DNA of 64,000 bases from Nephrocerus scutellatus (taxonomy: Eukaryota > Arthropoda > Insecta > Diptera > Pipunculidae), in assembly GCA_947095585.1 (NCBI GenBank), contig OX352763.1, positions 66,391,067 through 66,455,066 on the forward strand. The letters run 5' to 3'. Shown piece after piece: positions 32,741 through 43,655 of this stretch. The notes below the pieces were generated by a model, which was given only the letters and a program-made list of their open reading frames with translations, was not told the DNA's origin and searched no databases. The first letter of the stretch is position 1. Every line of letters starts with the position of its first letter. Both the position numbers and the translations under genes were made by a program.

Positions 32741-33124
32741 ATTCAATTCAATCAATTAGTCATCAATCATCATCACAAGCATCTACTTCAACGACATCAT
32801 CAATCATCATCAACATAATCACCAGAATCCAACCAACAGCATCCAGCACATCTCAGAGGGCAACATCCAACAACAACAAAAACATGAATTTGTAAGAATT
32901 TTATTTTCTTTTTTTTAACTTATAAATATTTTTCTATCCATGTCCAAAACATATATTTCGTGTAAAAAAAAGTTTGAATACAATTAACCGAAACGATAAC
33001 AAAATCTTTACAAAAATACAGACATAGAAATTTTTTAGTAAAACAAATGAGGCAAACATAACAAAAGAGACTTTCCCTAATTCTAAACCCATCAAATCCA
33101 ACCCCTTTTCTCCGATTTTTTTTT

Positions 33125-34180
33125 ATGGTAGTAATGCTTTCCGAAGTTCCGAGAGAAGACTCAAAGTTAGTTGACAAAGTTCCCCAAGTATCATTAGACA
33201 ACCAAATAAAAATGACTACAAGTCGTTTTAACCCCTCACACGCCATCAAGCTAATTCCTGAGTTTGATGGATTAGCCAAAAGTTTAGATCGATTCATACA
33301 ACTAGTTGACCTGCAGTCAAAAAAAGCGACTGATGATGCAGACAAATTAGAATTAGTTGACATAGTGAAGTCAAAGTTAACTGGCAGAGCCTACAATGTT
33401 GTAATAAAATACAACGATTATAACGGATGGCCAGAACTTAAAGACGCACTAATAAAAAATTTTAGAAAATGTCGATCGGTTCAGGTAATACAGACAGAAA
33501 TTTTTCAATTTAAGCAAGGCTACAGGGATTCAGTTGCTTCATACGCGGAAGAGCCAATGCGTTGTGTGATGAATTAAACAACGCAAACGCAAACACTGAG
33601 GATGATTCATCCAATAAAGCAATCCGTTCGCTAAACAGCGCAATGATGCTGAATAGTTTTTGCAATGGTTTAAATTTACAAATAAAACTTCTTGTCAAAA
33701 GTGCACGATGTAAAGAGTTTGACGAATCAGTCGACATAGCGATGGAAGAAGAAAAACTTCTTGCATCCACAAGTAATCGGTACCCAAACCAGAATAACTT
33801 GTACTGTAAACACTGCAACACGAAAACTCACAATACCAGTGCCACACAGTCAGACATTTTAATTTTAGCCCCGATGACGCTAGGTTTTTAAATAATACAA
33901 GCCACAGACCAAATATACAAACCACCCAACCTTTTGTAAATAGGCCTACTCTTAACTACACTCAGCCATTAACAAATAGGTCTGGTGTAGATACCTTCCG
34001 CAGTGACATCATTTGTAAGTACTGTAGAAACTAAGGTCACTCTATAGACCAATGCCGGAAAAGAGTTTTTAATAACAATAGGAACTGCGGTAACGAAGAT
34101 AACTATTCAAATCAGGGAAACTCCCAGCGACCTGGCCCGACAAGCACTCGGAGTCAGGTAAAAGACATCAAACCTTGTGC
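33125..34180 (+). pseudogene. gag: LTR-3 gag
   Basis: The first frame starts at an ATG (33125) and runs to 33577, with KLIPEFDGLAKSLDRFIQL and VKSKLTGRAYNVVIKYND typical of errantivirus-group gag. A one-step frameshift moves to 33562-33891, and a further shift leads to a zinc knuckle near 34015-34062 (CKYCRN, stop, GHSIDQC) with an in-frame stop between the second Cys and the His. Two later frame breaks are therefore needed to read it. It then runs into the hexanucleotide array. Confidence 0.82.
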
Positions 34181-34182
34181 GT

Positions 34183-34514
34183 AAATCAAAATCAAAATCA
34201 AAATCAAAATCAAATCAAAATCAAAATCAAAATCAAAATCAAAATCAAAATCAAAATCAAAATCAAAATCAAAATCAAAATCAAAATCAAAATCAAAATC
34301 AAAATCAAAATCAAAATCAAAATCAAAATCAAAATCAAAATCAAAATCAAAATCAAAATCAAAATCAAAATCAAAATCAAAATCAAAATCAAAATCAAAA
34401 TCAAAATCAAAAACAAAATCAAAATCAAAATCAAAAACAAAATCAAAATCAAAATCAAAATCAAAATCAAAATCAAAATCAAAATCAAAATCAAAATCAA
34501 AATCAAAAAAAATC
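34183..34514. repeat. (AAAATC)n hexanucleotide array
   Basis: About 55 copies of AAAATC run without break, apart from one shortened unit near 34210 and two AAAAAC variants (near 34410 and 34434). All three + frames and the minus frames are open (Asn-Gln, Lys-Ile or Lys-Ser dipeptides on +), which is why long frames appear. It joins the end of gag to RNase H, so protease and nearly all RT are missing. Confidence 0.97.
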
Positions 34515-34760
34515 AAAGAAGAAAGCGCTTGCAGTAGTCTGGACAGTCGCACACTTTCGACCATACATTTTCGGACGCCACTTTGAAGTCATTACCGACC
34601 ATAAGCCACTGGTATTGATGTTAGACCTGAAGGACCCTTCTTCGAGAATAATGCGCTGGCGCATAAGACTTGAGAAGTATGACTTCACGGTTTCGCATAA
34701 AGCGGGACATATAAATACGAATGCAGATGCTTAGTCGCGTTTAAATGTACAAGAAATCAA
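34515..34760 (+). pseudogene. pol: LTR-3 RNase H fragment
   Basis: The frame continues from the array with KKALAVVWTVAHFRPYIFGR, then HFEVITDHKPLVLML and the end HKAGHINTNADA, a Gypsy RNase H tail. A TAG follows where Leu-Ser-Arg is usual. Upstream RNase H motifs are lost. About 25 codons later the frame passes straight into env sequence, so integrase and the N-terminal half of env are deleted. Confidence 0.85.
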
Positions 34761-35850
34761 TGTGGTAACCCGTAGTCGTAGTAAGATGACGCCAGTCGAA
34801 CGCCAGCAGGACAGTCAGGTTACAGAAACCACAGACCCAGTAAAAATACAGCAAATACTATTCGAATTTCACGACACGACACGTAACGTAAATAATAACT
34901 TTAATTTAATAACTAAAGAAATTAGGGAAAATTCAGCTAAACTGGTAAATCTCACGAAGTTTGAAAAAATACTTCACAGTTTTGACGAAATGTCATACCT
35001 GATATTCATATGCGCTTCCCAAATTTTGACAAAACAAGCAGAATTACTTGACATTTTGCAAAAGGCAAAATTAGGAAGATTAGACAGCAGATTTTTAAAT
35101 TCAGACATTTTTATTGCAACGTTAAACGAGATACAGGCCAGCCTCCCGCACAATGTAAGGTTTCCACAGAAAATTTCCAAGTTAAATCTACCTATAATCA
35201 ATTCACTAGCAACAACGACACCCATTTATGTAAATGGAAATTTTATGATTCAGGTCAGCATACCGATGGTTAACGAAGAATTTAATCTATTTAGAATTAC
35301 CCCTCTCCAAACAAAATATCTAGAGCACACATATCGATACATCTCAACTGTTAGCGAACTCGTTGCCGTTAACGAGAACTACAGGAGATACATATTTTTA
35401 AGCATTAATGATTTGGAAAAATGTATCACAAGTGAACCAGAACATTTCGTATGCCAACAAAATTTCGTTATACATAATTATGACATGAATAATTGCATAA
35501 TACAGCTAATATCAGGAAACCCAAATCCACAGATTTGTGAATATCGAGTATTCCAACTCAAACACGAGTTATGGTTCACGTTGAAGAACAAAAACTCATG
35601 GCTATATGTTATGCCAGAACCAAAAAACGTACGAATCATATGTGGCGATACTCCACACACAATAAAATTATCAGACAGCGGAATCCTTAAAATAAAACCA
35701 TACTGCAAGGCAGTAACGAACGAAGTTTACTTACAGGCGTCAAATGACATTTACAACAAGGGCCTCTCTATCTCTATCATTTCCAGGCCATACCCGTAAT
35801 TGAAAAAATTGATATCCCCAGTAACCTATCCCAAATCTCATCCCATATAA
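34761..35850 (+). pseudogene. env: LTR-3 env, errantivirus-like, C-terminal half (part 1)
   Basis: The frame 34762-35799 starts with remains of the pol linker (about 25 residues) and then encodes an envelope-like protein of the errantivirus/baculovirus F group: a heptad-rich region with TTRNVNNNFNLI (about 34880-34950), then a Cys-containing ectodomain (Cys near 35418, 35448, 35493, 35536, 35640 and 35703). The family mediates membrane fusion. A +1 shift at about 35790 ends the frame, and the mariner at 35853 splits it from the membrane anchor. The N-terminal subunit with signal peptide and cleavage site is deleted. Confidence 0.75.
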
Positions 35851-35852
35851 TA

Positions 35853-37156
35853 AAGGGTTATCCATTTCGCGGTTTCAAAAGTATAGGGCTGGAATTCGAC
35901 ATCTGTCAAACTAAGTTGTTAAAACAATTTTTTTTTTTCAGTTGAAAGTCTGACATTTACGAAAATGGATCGCTTAACTATCGCACAACGCTTGAAAATT
36001 GTAAAAACCTACTACAAAAATGGTGATTCTGCCACAGCCACATATCGTGCTTTAAGAGGAGATTATGGTTTACATAATCGTCCAACTACGCAAGCAATTG
36101 GCAAAATTGTGAAGAAATTAGAAGAGACTGGATCGGTTACAGATATTGTAAGGCCTGTGCATCATCGTTTCGCTCGTACCACTGAAAATATCGCTGCTGT
36201 AAGTGAAAGTGTTGCCGAAGACCCGAATGTGTCGATTCCTCGTCGTTCTCAGGAATTAGGACTGTCTTACGGCACATTATGGCGTATTTTGCATTTGGAT
36301 CTACACCTACATCCATATAAAATCCAGCTCACACAATAACAGAAGCCAGCTGACCATACACAACGTCGTAGATACGTCGAATGGGTGCTTGAACAACAGG
36401 CGGTGGACGGCGATTTTTCGAACAAAATCTTCTTCAGCGACGAAGCACATTTCTCACTCGGTGGGTATGTTAACAAACAAAATTGTCGTATTTGGGGTTC
36501 TGAGAATCCTCAAGTAATTGAAGAGAGGCCATTACATCCACAAAAAGTCACTGCTTGGTGCGCTCTTTGGTCCGGAGGTGTGATTGGACCTTACTTCTTC
36601 GAAAACGACAATGGAACGACTGTCACCGTCAATTCGGAGGTTTATGGTCATATGCTAACCGACTTTTTTTTGCCTGCTATTGAAGAATACGACTTAGAAA
36701 ATATGTGGTTTCAACAAGACGGTGCCACATGCCACACAACTCGAGCGAATATGGCTTTATTGCAAGAGACATTTCCTGGCTGCGTAATTTCTCGTCGTGG
36801 CGATATCAACTGGCCACCAAGATCATGCGATTTGACACCGCTTGACTTTTTTTTGTGGGGCTACGCGAAAGACCGTGTTTATGCAGATAAACCTTTAACT
36901 CTTGAGCACTTAAAAACCAATATTCGTCATGTTATGGCTGAGATACCGCCTAATATGTGTCAAAAAGTGGTCAAAAATTACCTCAAAAGAATTGATGCTT
37001 GCAACAATTCGCGTGGTGGTCATTTAAATGATGTAGTGTTTCATGTCATAATGTCAACGTTCAAACTTTATAATAAAAAAGAAATATCATGATAAAAAAT
37101 ACCTTTTATGTATTTTATTTACGTTTACTTTTGAAACCACAAAATGGATAACCCTT
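35853..37156 (+). mobile_element. Tc1/mariner transposon, nearly intact
   Basis: Terminal inverted repeats of about 33 bp start AAGGGTTATCCATTT and go on CGCGGTTTCAAAAGTA (left) or TGTGGTTTCAAAAGTA (right, complement). TA duplications flank it at 35851-35852 and 37157-37158. It holds one transposase gene (35965-37092). The element lies in the env gene of LTR-3; removal with one TA joins env in frame. Confidence 0.95.
35965..37092 (+). pseudogene. Mariner-type transposase with one stop codon
   Basis: The frame spans 376 codons, near the usual length, with a single in-frame TAA at 36337-36339 between QLTQ and QKPADH. The N-terminal half has the helix-turn-helix DNA-binding region (about residues 1-110, with NVSIPRRSQELGLSYGTLWR). 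The catalytic domain shows its acids in KIFFSDEAHFSL, NMWFQQDGATCH and RSCDLTPLDFF. The gap between the second and third Asp is 36 residues by my count. The enzyme cuts and joins at the TIRs. The ATG at 35965 fits the start of the family, and the stop kills this copy unless read through. Confidence 0.93.
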
Positions 37157-37158
37157 TA

Positions 37159-37383
37159 CATGTTGAAAAGTTAAATTTGGATAAATTCAGTATTAACGTC
37201 AAAGATTTAGTAAGAAAAGATAAATCATTTGTAACAATAAAACATGAAACTTTATATATTTCGACCTCTACCCTCATTGCCATATGCCTTATTTGCATAT
37301 TAATACATGTAATAAAGAAATACTTCAAAACAAAAGTCTCGGTGAACAAAGAAGCAGTAGAAACTATAACAGAAAACGCATAA
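37159..37383 (+). pseudogene. env: LTR-3 env, membrane anchor and tail (part 2)
   Basis: The frame after the mariner encodes a short membrane-proximal stretch, a hydrophobic segment STLIAICLICILIHVI (about 37272-37319) and a basic-acidic cytoplasmic tail of about 22 residues ending at a stop 37381-37383. This fits the type I anchor at the end of an errantivirus env. It is separated by the mariner from part 1. Confidence 0.75.
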
Positions 37384-37716
37384 AAAAGTGAATAGAAAAA
37401 TAAAATGCTCAAAATCTCATATTGTTATCATTTATATATATTAAAATAAAATACATATATCATTATCATTTATCAATTATAAAAATATATAATTATAATT
37501 TTATCATAATTATCAGTATTGAAATTAAATAAATAAATAAGCAAATAATGTCCAGCAAAAAAAAATATATTGCAATATAGACATACTAGACAAAAAAAGT
37601 TTGTTAAATAAATTGTATAAACTCCATATTGTATAAACTCCATTCATCGTTCATTAACTCCTACATGCCATATGCTGAAAGTCTTCTCTCCTAACGTCGC
37701 GCGTCTTTCGTATTCT
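37384..37716 (+). other. LTR-3 3' untranslated region
   Basis: Very AT-rich DNA with no gene. It ends in the purine tract at 37717-37729 that precedes the 3' LTR. Confidence 0.6.
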
Positions 37717-37729
37717 AAGGGGGGAGGAG
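37717..37729 (+). promoter_or_regulatory. Polypurine tract of LTR-3
   Basis: AAGGGGGGAGGAG lies directly before the 3' LTR and is the expected primer site for plus-strand DNA synthesis. Confidence 0.8.
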
Positions 37730-38182
37730 TGTTGTGACCACACACAACTCCTTTAGACATGTGCAACGCACATTTCATAATATCCTTCACTTCCCAAACA
37801 TGTGCTACGCACATTTCCCATTTTTTCCTATTTCCTATTATTCTAAATCCGACGACCCACCGCGGCGTCTTCAATCTATCCTTTTATCCCAAATCCTAAA
37901 TCGGACACCGACGACCCACCGCGGCGTGTACATTCTCAATTGTCCATTGCATTCGCTTGTTCGTACAACGACTGCGGGCACATGCAGGTCAACCGAGCGG
38001 TTCAGCTTGATCTGCACTAAAAAATGAAGCAACAAAGGCATGGAGGAAGAAATGGAACGATGGATGAATCAGTCATTATCAAACATCCGATTTGGCAAGT
38101 TGCCTAACAAACAGCGCATTAAAAAACTGTATATACACTAGTTCAACTGTGTTTCATTTTGTCATACTACCACGACCCAACA
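37730..38182 (+). repeat. 3' LTR of LTR-3
   Basis: 453 bp, TG...CA, followed by the second TTAG target copy (38183-38186). It has two copies of the CTAAATCCGACGACCCACCG unit against three in the 5' LTR. Confidence 0.9.
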
Positions 38183-38186
38183 TTAG

Positions 38187-38825
38187 TATCGATTTTTGTA
38201 ATGCCATTGGAACAATTACCTAATTATCTCTCATGAGACAGTTGTTTTAATAACTAATTACGGCCTAACTAAAAAATATGGTTTTAGATCACGTTCCAAA
38301 CAATAATTTGGCCAACCAGTTAGACATATTTTTAACACTTTAGATAAAATGGGATCCCTTTCTGTTTCTTTTGCAATAACTTCACAATTTACAGGTTTCA
38401 ATACTTGTGTCACACTGTTCAGGAAATTACAAAAATTATCATCAATCCCAGATTTTTCATTAATTGGCAAACGTGACAATGCGTCTGCGTTCCCATCTGA
38501 GATCCTTTCCTGTACACAATATCATACTGATATGCTGACAAGATGAATGTCCATCTTTGTAATCTGTGACATGCTAAAACCGATAAACCTTTAGAAGGAT
38601 TAAAAATTTCCTTTAGTGGTTGGTGATCTGTGATCAACGTAAATCTTTGTCCATATAAATACTTATGAAATCGTTTGACTGCAAAAATTATCGCCAAAGC
38701 TTCTCTTTGTATTTGAGCATACTTTTGTTCTGCTGGACTTAATGTTGAAGAAGCGAAAAACACTGACACTTCGTTATTGTTACTATTATCGGTTTAGATG
38801 GATCGTAAAATGTTAATACCTGGTT
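38187..38825 (-). pseudogene. pol: LTR-2 RNase H and start of integrase
   Basis: The minus strand reads FFASSTLSPAEQKYAQIQRE (RNase H, about 38757-38700), then QRFTLITDHQPLKEIFNP and a frame shift near 38500, then SRLPINEKSG and a region leading into integrase. The first half of RNase H (with its first Asp) is broken near 38770-38825. LTR-3 splits pol at 38187. Confidence 0.85.
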
Positions 38826-39640
38826 CTATGTTACTAAACTTTTGCTCTTTTCGAAAATTTTGCTACACTCTTCGTTCCAGAAAAAATCGTTTCCCTTCTT
38901 AGTTACGTTATATAATACTTTTAATTCTGATAATATATTCGGAATAAAGCGTGAATAAAAACTTAACAATCCGAGATAAGATTTCAATTGCGTGACACTT
39001 TGAGGTTCAGGAGCATTCTTTATTACCTTTATCTTATCTGGATTAGGGCTAATCCCTTTTCCCGACAATAGGTGCCCTAAGTAAGATACTGATTCTTTAA
39101 AGTAAACGCATTTGTCTCGATTTATTTTTACATTATAGTCCGAAAGACGCGAACAGACTTTCTCCAACAATTCACAACATGTTACAAAATCCGGTGCCCC
39201 TATTAACACATCATCCAGGTAACATGAGAGTTCTGGAAGATTTTTTAGGATACAGTCCATAATATAACTGGGGCTGACGCTATACCAAAAGGCAATCTGT
39301 TATATTGAAATAACCCCCATTCCGTTTTGATGGTAAGAAATTGTTTTGACTTTTCCGAGACTTTAATCTGTTGATATGCTCCACTGAGGTCTAAAGCACA
39401 AAAGACACGTGAACCGGTTATATTTGTTAAAATATTATCTAATTTCGGTAATGGATATTGATTCGTTTTTAAGACTTTGTTGATAGAAACTAGAAAATCA
39501 CAAGAAATACGGACGTCTCCATTCTTTTTGGGCACACATACTGTAGGACTGGCCCATCGACTGAACATGACTGGATGTATTATCTCGTTCGCAACTAATC
39601 GATTAATTTCTTCGTGAAATTTCTTTTTCAAAGCAAACGG
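38826..39640 (-). pseudogene. pol: LTR-2 reverse transcriptase
   Basis: Two minus-strand frames (39631-39245 and 39260-38826) cover a full RT palm and connection: RWASPTVCVPKKNGDVRISCD, LDLSGAYQQIKV, YNRLPFGIASAP, the catalytic YLDD at 39221-39210, YLGHLLSGKGISPNPDKI and SYLGLLSFYSRFIPNI. A single frameshift lies near 39250, right before YLDD. The enzyme copies element RNA into DNA. It is the best-preserved RT in the window apart from that of LTR-6. Confidence 0.9.
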
Positions 39641-40310
39641 TTCAAAAAAAAATTGGACTACAATGTTCTGTTACAGCTATTTCCGCAATGAAATCTTTAA
39701 TAAAACTTTTTCCGTCTGCCTCCAAAATGTTCTTATATTTTGACTCTATTTCTAATTGATGTGCTTGGCTGACCTGACTCAATGGACTAGTATAACATAA
39801 TTTTGACAGACTCAATTCATCTACCGGACGGTGCATATATGTTGTATTTAAATGAGTGTTTAACAAAACACGACTATTTTCATTAAGAGGAGGCGAGGAC
39901 AGAACAAACTTACGCCAATTTGGTGTTATCACGTCTAACCAATTTCGTCCTAGTAGTGGTACAAAAGGTTTCTTTGTATTTATGATAAGTAAATCCAAGG
40001 TTGCCTAATTGATTCCATAGTTGACATGTGCGTCATGTGTCCGAAGTACTCCTCCAAGTCAGTTTCCTCTGCGTCATGGTCCTCTCTGAGCTTTGCATCC
40101 TTGTCCAAATAATTAATTTTGGTACGTATTTGTGACGTAGTGGGCATTGATTGGCTGATCTATTTCGCTGGCAAACTCTTGAGGTATGTCCTTGTAACCC
40201 ACATATATAGCATTTTCAATTTTTGCAGGGCAGCTTTTAAAAGGCCGCATCTCATGCAAATTGATTCGAAAGTCACACGTGCTGGACTAATCGACCAAGA
40301 ACGAGACCTA
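39641..40310 (-). pseudogene. pol: LTR-2 protease tail and deleted gag-protease junction
   Basis: The frame 39998-39642 has LLIINTKKPFVPLLGRNWLD and then the protease-RT linker. The protease active site (DTGA-type) is not present; instead 40030-40310 has a Cys-rich trace (CMRCG near 40230) and acidic residues in broken frames. I infer a deletion of most of the zinc knuckle and protease. Confidence 0.65.
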
Positions 40311-40871
40311 CTACTTTGCACGAGACTTAACCAGAATATGAAAATTACTCACGTTCGACATTTCGCCATGAAATACTTTTTGTTGAATATTTGCCATTTC
40401 AACAGTTGTTGCGATGTCAAAAACTGTTGTCAACGATAAATCGCTTTTCTGCAACAACGTGGTTTGTATTATCGGATCCGTTATGCCGCTAACTAGCCGA
40501 TCCCGTAAGGCTTCATAACAGAATGTGCCAAAAGAACAATTAGACGCCATTTTCTTCAATTCCACGAGATACTCCGATACCGTTTCATTTGGTAATTAGT
40601 TTCGAGTAAAAAATTTAAAACGCTCCGAAATAATGTTTAATTTTGGCGAATAATGATCTTTTAGCAATTGCACTAGGTCTTTCAATATTTTTGACGAAGG
40701 CTTATCTGGTTGTATTAGCGATTTAAGCACACTATACGCCTCTGGAGACAACGACGTAATTAAAATAGCCATCTTTTTATTGTCGTCCAATACATATGTG
40801 GCCACGAACGAGCTTTCTTACTGCTCCACCCAGTCACTGAATGTGTGCACTCCTACATTGAATTTTTCCAT
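40311..40871 (-). pseudogene. gag: LTR-2 gag
   Basis: Gag starts with an ATG at 40869-40871. An in-frame TAA comes after 17 residues, then the frame goes on through KMAILITSLSPEAYSVLKSL and LKDHYSPKLNIISERFKFFT, a stop near 40597, and on through CSFGTFCYEALRDRLVSGIT to the end at 40311. These are capsid motifs of mag/K02A2.6-like gag proteins, which package the RNA. Confidence 0.85.
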
Positions 40872-41957
40872 TGCAGTACCGATTAAAATCAAAAACTCAC
40901 TTTTGCTGTTCTATTTAATCCAAACTTACTATAAAATTACTTATATGTTATGTTTGCGTTATAACATGTATAAGTACGTTGTGCCGATTTTGCACACGAA
41001 CGAACAAAATTTTATAAAATTTTTGATTTTTAGTTTTGTGAGTTTAACAATTTTATTTTTTTTTATTAGAAATATATTTTTAAAAATAAAATATATTTAC
41101 TTAAAAATTCTTATTTTACGAAGGTAATAATGTTTGACTTATTCTATTCAACTTATCTTGTTTTCTTTAACTTATCTTTATATTATTGATCCGGACTGGA
41201 CTTCATATAAATTATACATCTGATCTTCTTGACTTGATTACACTTCACTGAATTATGTTATTTAATTATTATTTATAATATTGGACTCAACTGACAATAG
41301 AACTGAACTATACTCTGTGAATTAAAGTTTACTTGAATACTACACTGAATGAATGTTGGAATTGAACTGAACTCGATGACTTGTTAACTGAACTTAAAGT
41401 TATGACTTCTGAATGGAGCTGAAAGTAATTCGTGTATTTGCATACGGCTTATATACTATTTGTGTGATGTACAACTTCTTTGTTAGCTTTTGGACTTGGA
41501 TCTTGTCCTTGAATTTACGAAGTAAACATGTTGATTTCTTGGATCGAATATTGAGATGAGAAATGCGTTCATGTTAGAACATGCGCAATTGGACATCTGG
41601 CGTGTCCTTGAGTTTGGAAATATGTAGACATGTTGATCTCTTAGATCGCATACTGAGATAAGAATGTGTTCATGTTCGAAAATGTATAGAATATATTATT
41701 GGACTTTGGTTGTCCTTGAATGACCAAAACGTAAACATGTTTATTTCTTAAAGATATGGAATGCGTCATTCTTAAATTGTCCAGTAGGACTGCGCATTTG
41801 TTATATTATGAATAATGAATAATATTATGAATATATAGTTACTGAGTAATATTATGAATAATATTATGAGTAATATTATGAATATATATATTATGATTAC
41901 ATAGTTATTGAAGATATATTCATATTATTTGGAATGTATGTGGTGTGGGATCCACTG
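40872..41957 (-). other. LTR-2 5' leader with internal repeats
   Basis: This non-coding stretch lies between 5' LTR and gag. It includes about three diverged ~115-bp units at 41490-41790 (each with AAACATGTTGATTTCTTGG-like and TGAGATAAGAATGTGTTCATG-like parts) and an AT-rich run with TAATATTATGAATA repeats at 41815-41900. A 115-codon + frame at 40780-41127 overlaps gag on the opposite strand and looks like a shadow. Confidence 0.55.
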
Positions 41958-42090
41958 CTTTAACATTTAACCTCACAAATTCTATGAATAAAACGTGTAT
42001 TGAGTTTGCTGTCAACTTGACGACTGCTCTTTTTATTCTCTAAGCTTATTACATTATGACATTTGTGTGAGTGTGTCAGTCTACATAACA
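41958..42090 (-). repeat. 5' LTR of LTR-2
   Basis: On the minus strand it starts TGTTATGTAG (42090) and matches the 3' LTR through GTGAGGTTAAA. The matched part ends near 41968, where the two copies begin to differ, so the inner border is approximate. TGGATCCCACACCACA on the minus strand just beyond could be the primer-binding site. Confidence 0.7.
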
Positions 42091-42095
42091 ATATA

Positions 42096-42790
42096 AAAAA
42101 GGAACCACTCTATAACCACACGCAAAATGAATGCGGACTTAAAACATCGCATTCAAAACTGAATCCACAGGCAACACATACCAACACAATAACACACCAG
42201 AAAATTTAAATTACAATAACAAGTTAAGACGTTTAAATAAAAACCCCTATAGAAGTGACAATATTCGTGGAAATAATAACGACGGATATTTTAACAACAG
42301 ACGACAGGTAAATTAACACCACGTCTCTAAGAATAATAACAGAAATACGGGAAACTATTATCTTCGGGAGGAAGAGAATGGCAACTCCTCCGACTAGTAC
42401 CTCAAGCCAATGTCCACAACTAATTGAAATAAAAATTTATTTTTCTATTAAAATACCCCTCATTCCCAATAACGACCTATATATGATAAGAATCCCTTTC
42501 GAAAATGGAAGATGCAGGAATTTAGTAATTGATACTGGAGCTGAAATTAGCATTATAAAAAATTCAACAAATTCACCAATAGTGTATAAACATATAATCA
42601 TCTCCACTATGGGTGGCGAAAAAATTAAAAATAAAAAGCTCTAGTATTACTGCTAAAACTTTGCTCTTCCAATATGATGAGGACTCAATTAAAATTTCAC
42701 ACACGTTCCACATTTTGAATGGTGATACTCACCAAAACCTCGACAGATTGGGAGTGATTTCTTAAAAATATATGAATGCTTCATCAATTA
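42096..42790 (+). pseudogene. pol: LTR-4 gag tail and aspartic protease
   Basis: After LTR-2 the LTR-4 gag continues as an Asn-rich tail (42096-42370, several stops). The protease follows in the frame 42378-42644 with RNLVIDTGAEISIIKNS, an intact DTGA site, then a shifted stretch with the second conserved block near 42750. The enzyme would cut gag and pol. The frame is broken at 42644 and again near 42765. Confidence 0.8.
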
Positions 42791-43234
42791 CCACGACAAT
42801 TACTTAAAAAATAATCCCTTTTCACGGAACTCTTCCGCCTTAATATGCAGTTCATGAAAAGTTATAAGCCGATTTCTATCTCCCGAGAATATCCCTAGAC
42901 AATTTTTAATAAAAACTTCTGATACCAACGAACAAAATACATCTCTTGAAAACTCTCAAGAAGCTACGAAACGAACACTTTTCCTGTACGCTTCAGAATT
43001 TGATGGACGTTCAAAACAATGTATTACCCGGGGTAACAGGAGAATATAAAATAGAGCTTAGCAGAATGTGAGACTGAGGTAACAGTAAGACTAAAACAAA
43101 ATAAGTCTTAGCAGAAAACAAAAATCAAATAAAAAATAATAATAAACAAGGGAAAACAAACAGAATTCATTTAAAACAAAGAAGTCGGCTAATAACTGAA
43201 ATTCCTTTTAACAACCCAGGATTCACGGAAATTG
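42791..43234 (+). other. Decayed LTR-4 protease-RT linker
   Basis: Fragments of the linker can be traced in shifting frames (for example near 43190-43230, a block with PFNNPGF). No long frame is left. Confidence 0.45.
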
Positions 43235-43655
43235 TAATTAAAAAAACAACCCATAAAAATGTTCATGTAAATTCTCTAAAAACCAAAAGTATACTGAATT
43301 TCACTATAAATGCTGATATACAAAAATACATATGAAGCACTGCAACCCAACAACAAAACAACCCTAATCGTAAAGCAAGCAGCGCTGTCCACAGCTTACA
43401 GCGCACAGCTCACACAAAACACAGTAATTACAGTATGAAATGATCTGATGCCGCGGAAAAAATGTATATGGGAGCCCCCCGACCCCGCGGCCCGATTACA
43501 CTCAAATTTTAAGAGAAAGTATTGTCACCGGAAATATACATGTGTGCAAAATTTCAATAAGGAAGTGTGTTAAAAATTTATCACAAGATTCACCATTCAA
43601 GATTCAGCCAGCCAGTCAGCCAGCCACGGGCACGCGAAGTTAATATAGAGAATTT
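43235..43655. mobile_element. DINE/Helentron-like repeat, copy 2
   Basis: It shares with copy 1 the start AACAACCCATAAAAATG, TGTAAATTCTCTAAA, the blocks GGGAGCCCCCCGACCCCGCG and CATGTGTGCAAAATTTCAAT, and the end CCACGGGCACGCGAAGTTAA and TATAGAGAATTTA. A further copy follows directly. Confidence 0.7.

Larger units (their letters stand above)
31473..38182 (+). mobile_element. LTR-3: errantivirus-like Gypsy element with env
   Basis: It has LTRs at 31473-32043 and 37730-38182 (TGTTGTGACC...GACCCAACA), 4-bp target copies TTAG (31469-31472 and 38183-38186), a primer-binding site and a polypurine tract. Inside are a leader with 3 long repeats, gag, a hexanucleotide array where protease and RT should be, part of RNase H, the C-terminal half of env, and a mariner within env. 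It lies in LTR-2 pol. It cannot encode a working set of proteins. Confidence 0.9.
19927..42090 (-). mobile_element. LTR-2: Ty3/Gypsy (mag/K02A2.6-like), 22 kb with insertions
   Basis: The element lies on the minus strand between copies of ATATA (19922-19926 and 42091-42095). Both ends share about 130 bp that begins, on the minus strand, TGTTATGTAGACTGACACAC. Order along the minus strand is 5' LTR, long leader, gag (from 40871), protease tail, RT, RNase H, integrase, pol C-terminus, 3' LTR. Two large interruptions expand it: LTR-3 (31473-38182) and a 10-kb zone (about 20540-30784) with satellite, MITEs and direct repeats. It sits inside LTR-4 gag. Confidence 0.85.

Noticed and set aside
34154..34734. 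Long frames of Asp-Phe, Asn-Gln or Lys-Ile dipeptides on both strands
   Set aside because: They come from the (AAAATC)n run, which is open in every frame. Only the RNase H part after 34515 is real coding ancestry.
40780..41127. 115-codon + strand frame with hydrophobic stretches
   Set aside because: It overlaps the start of LTR-2 gag on the opposite strand and AT-rich leader DNA; hydrophobic residues follow from the base composition.
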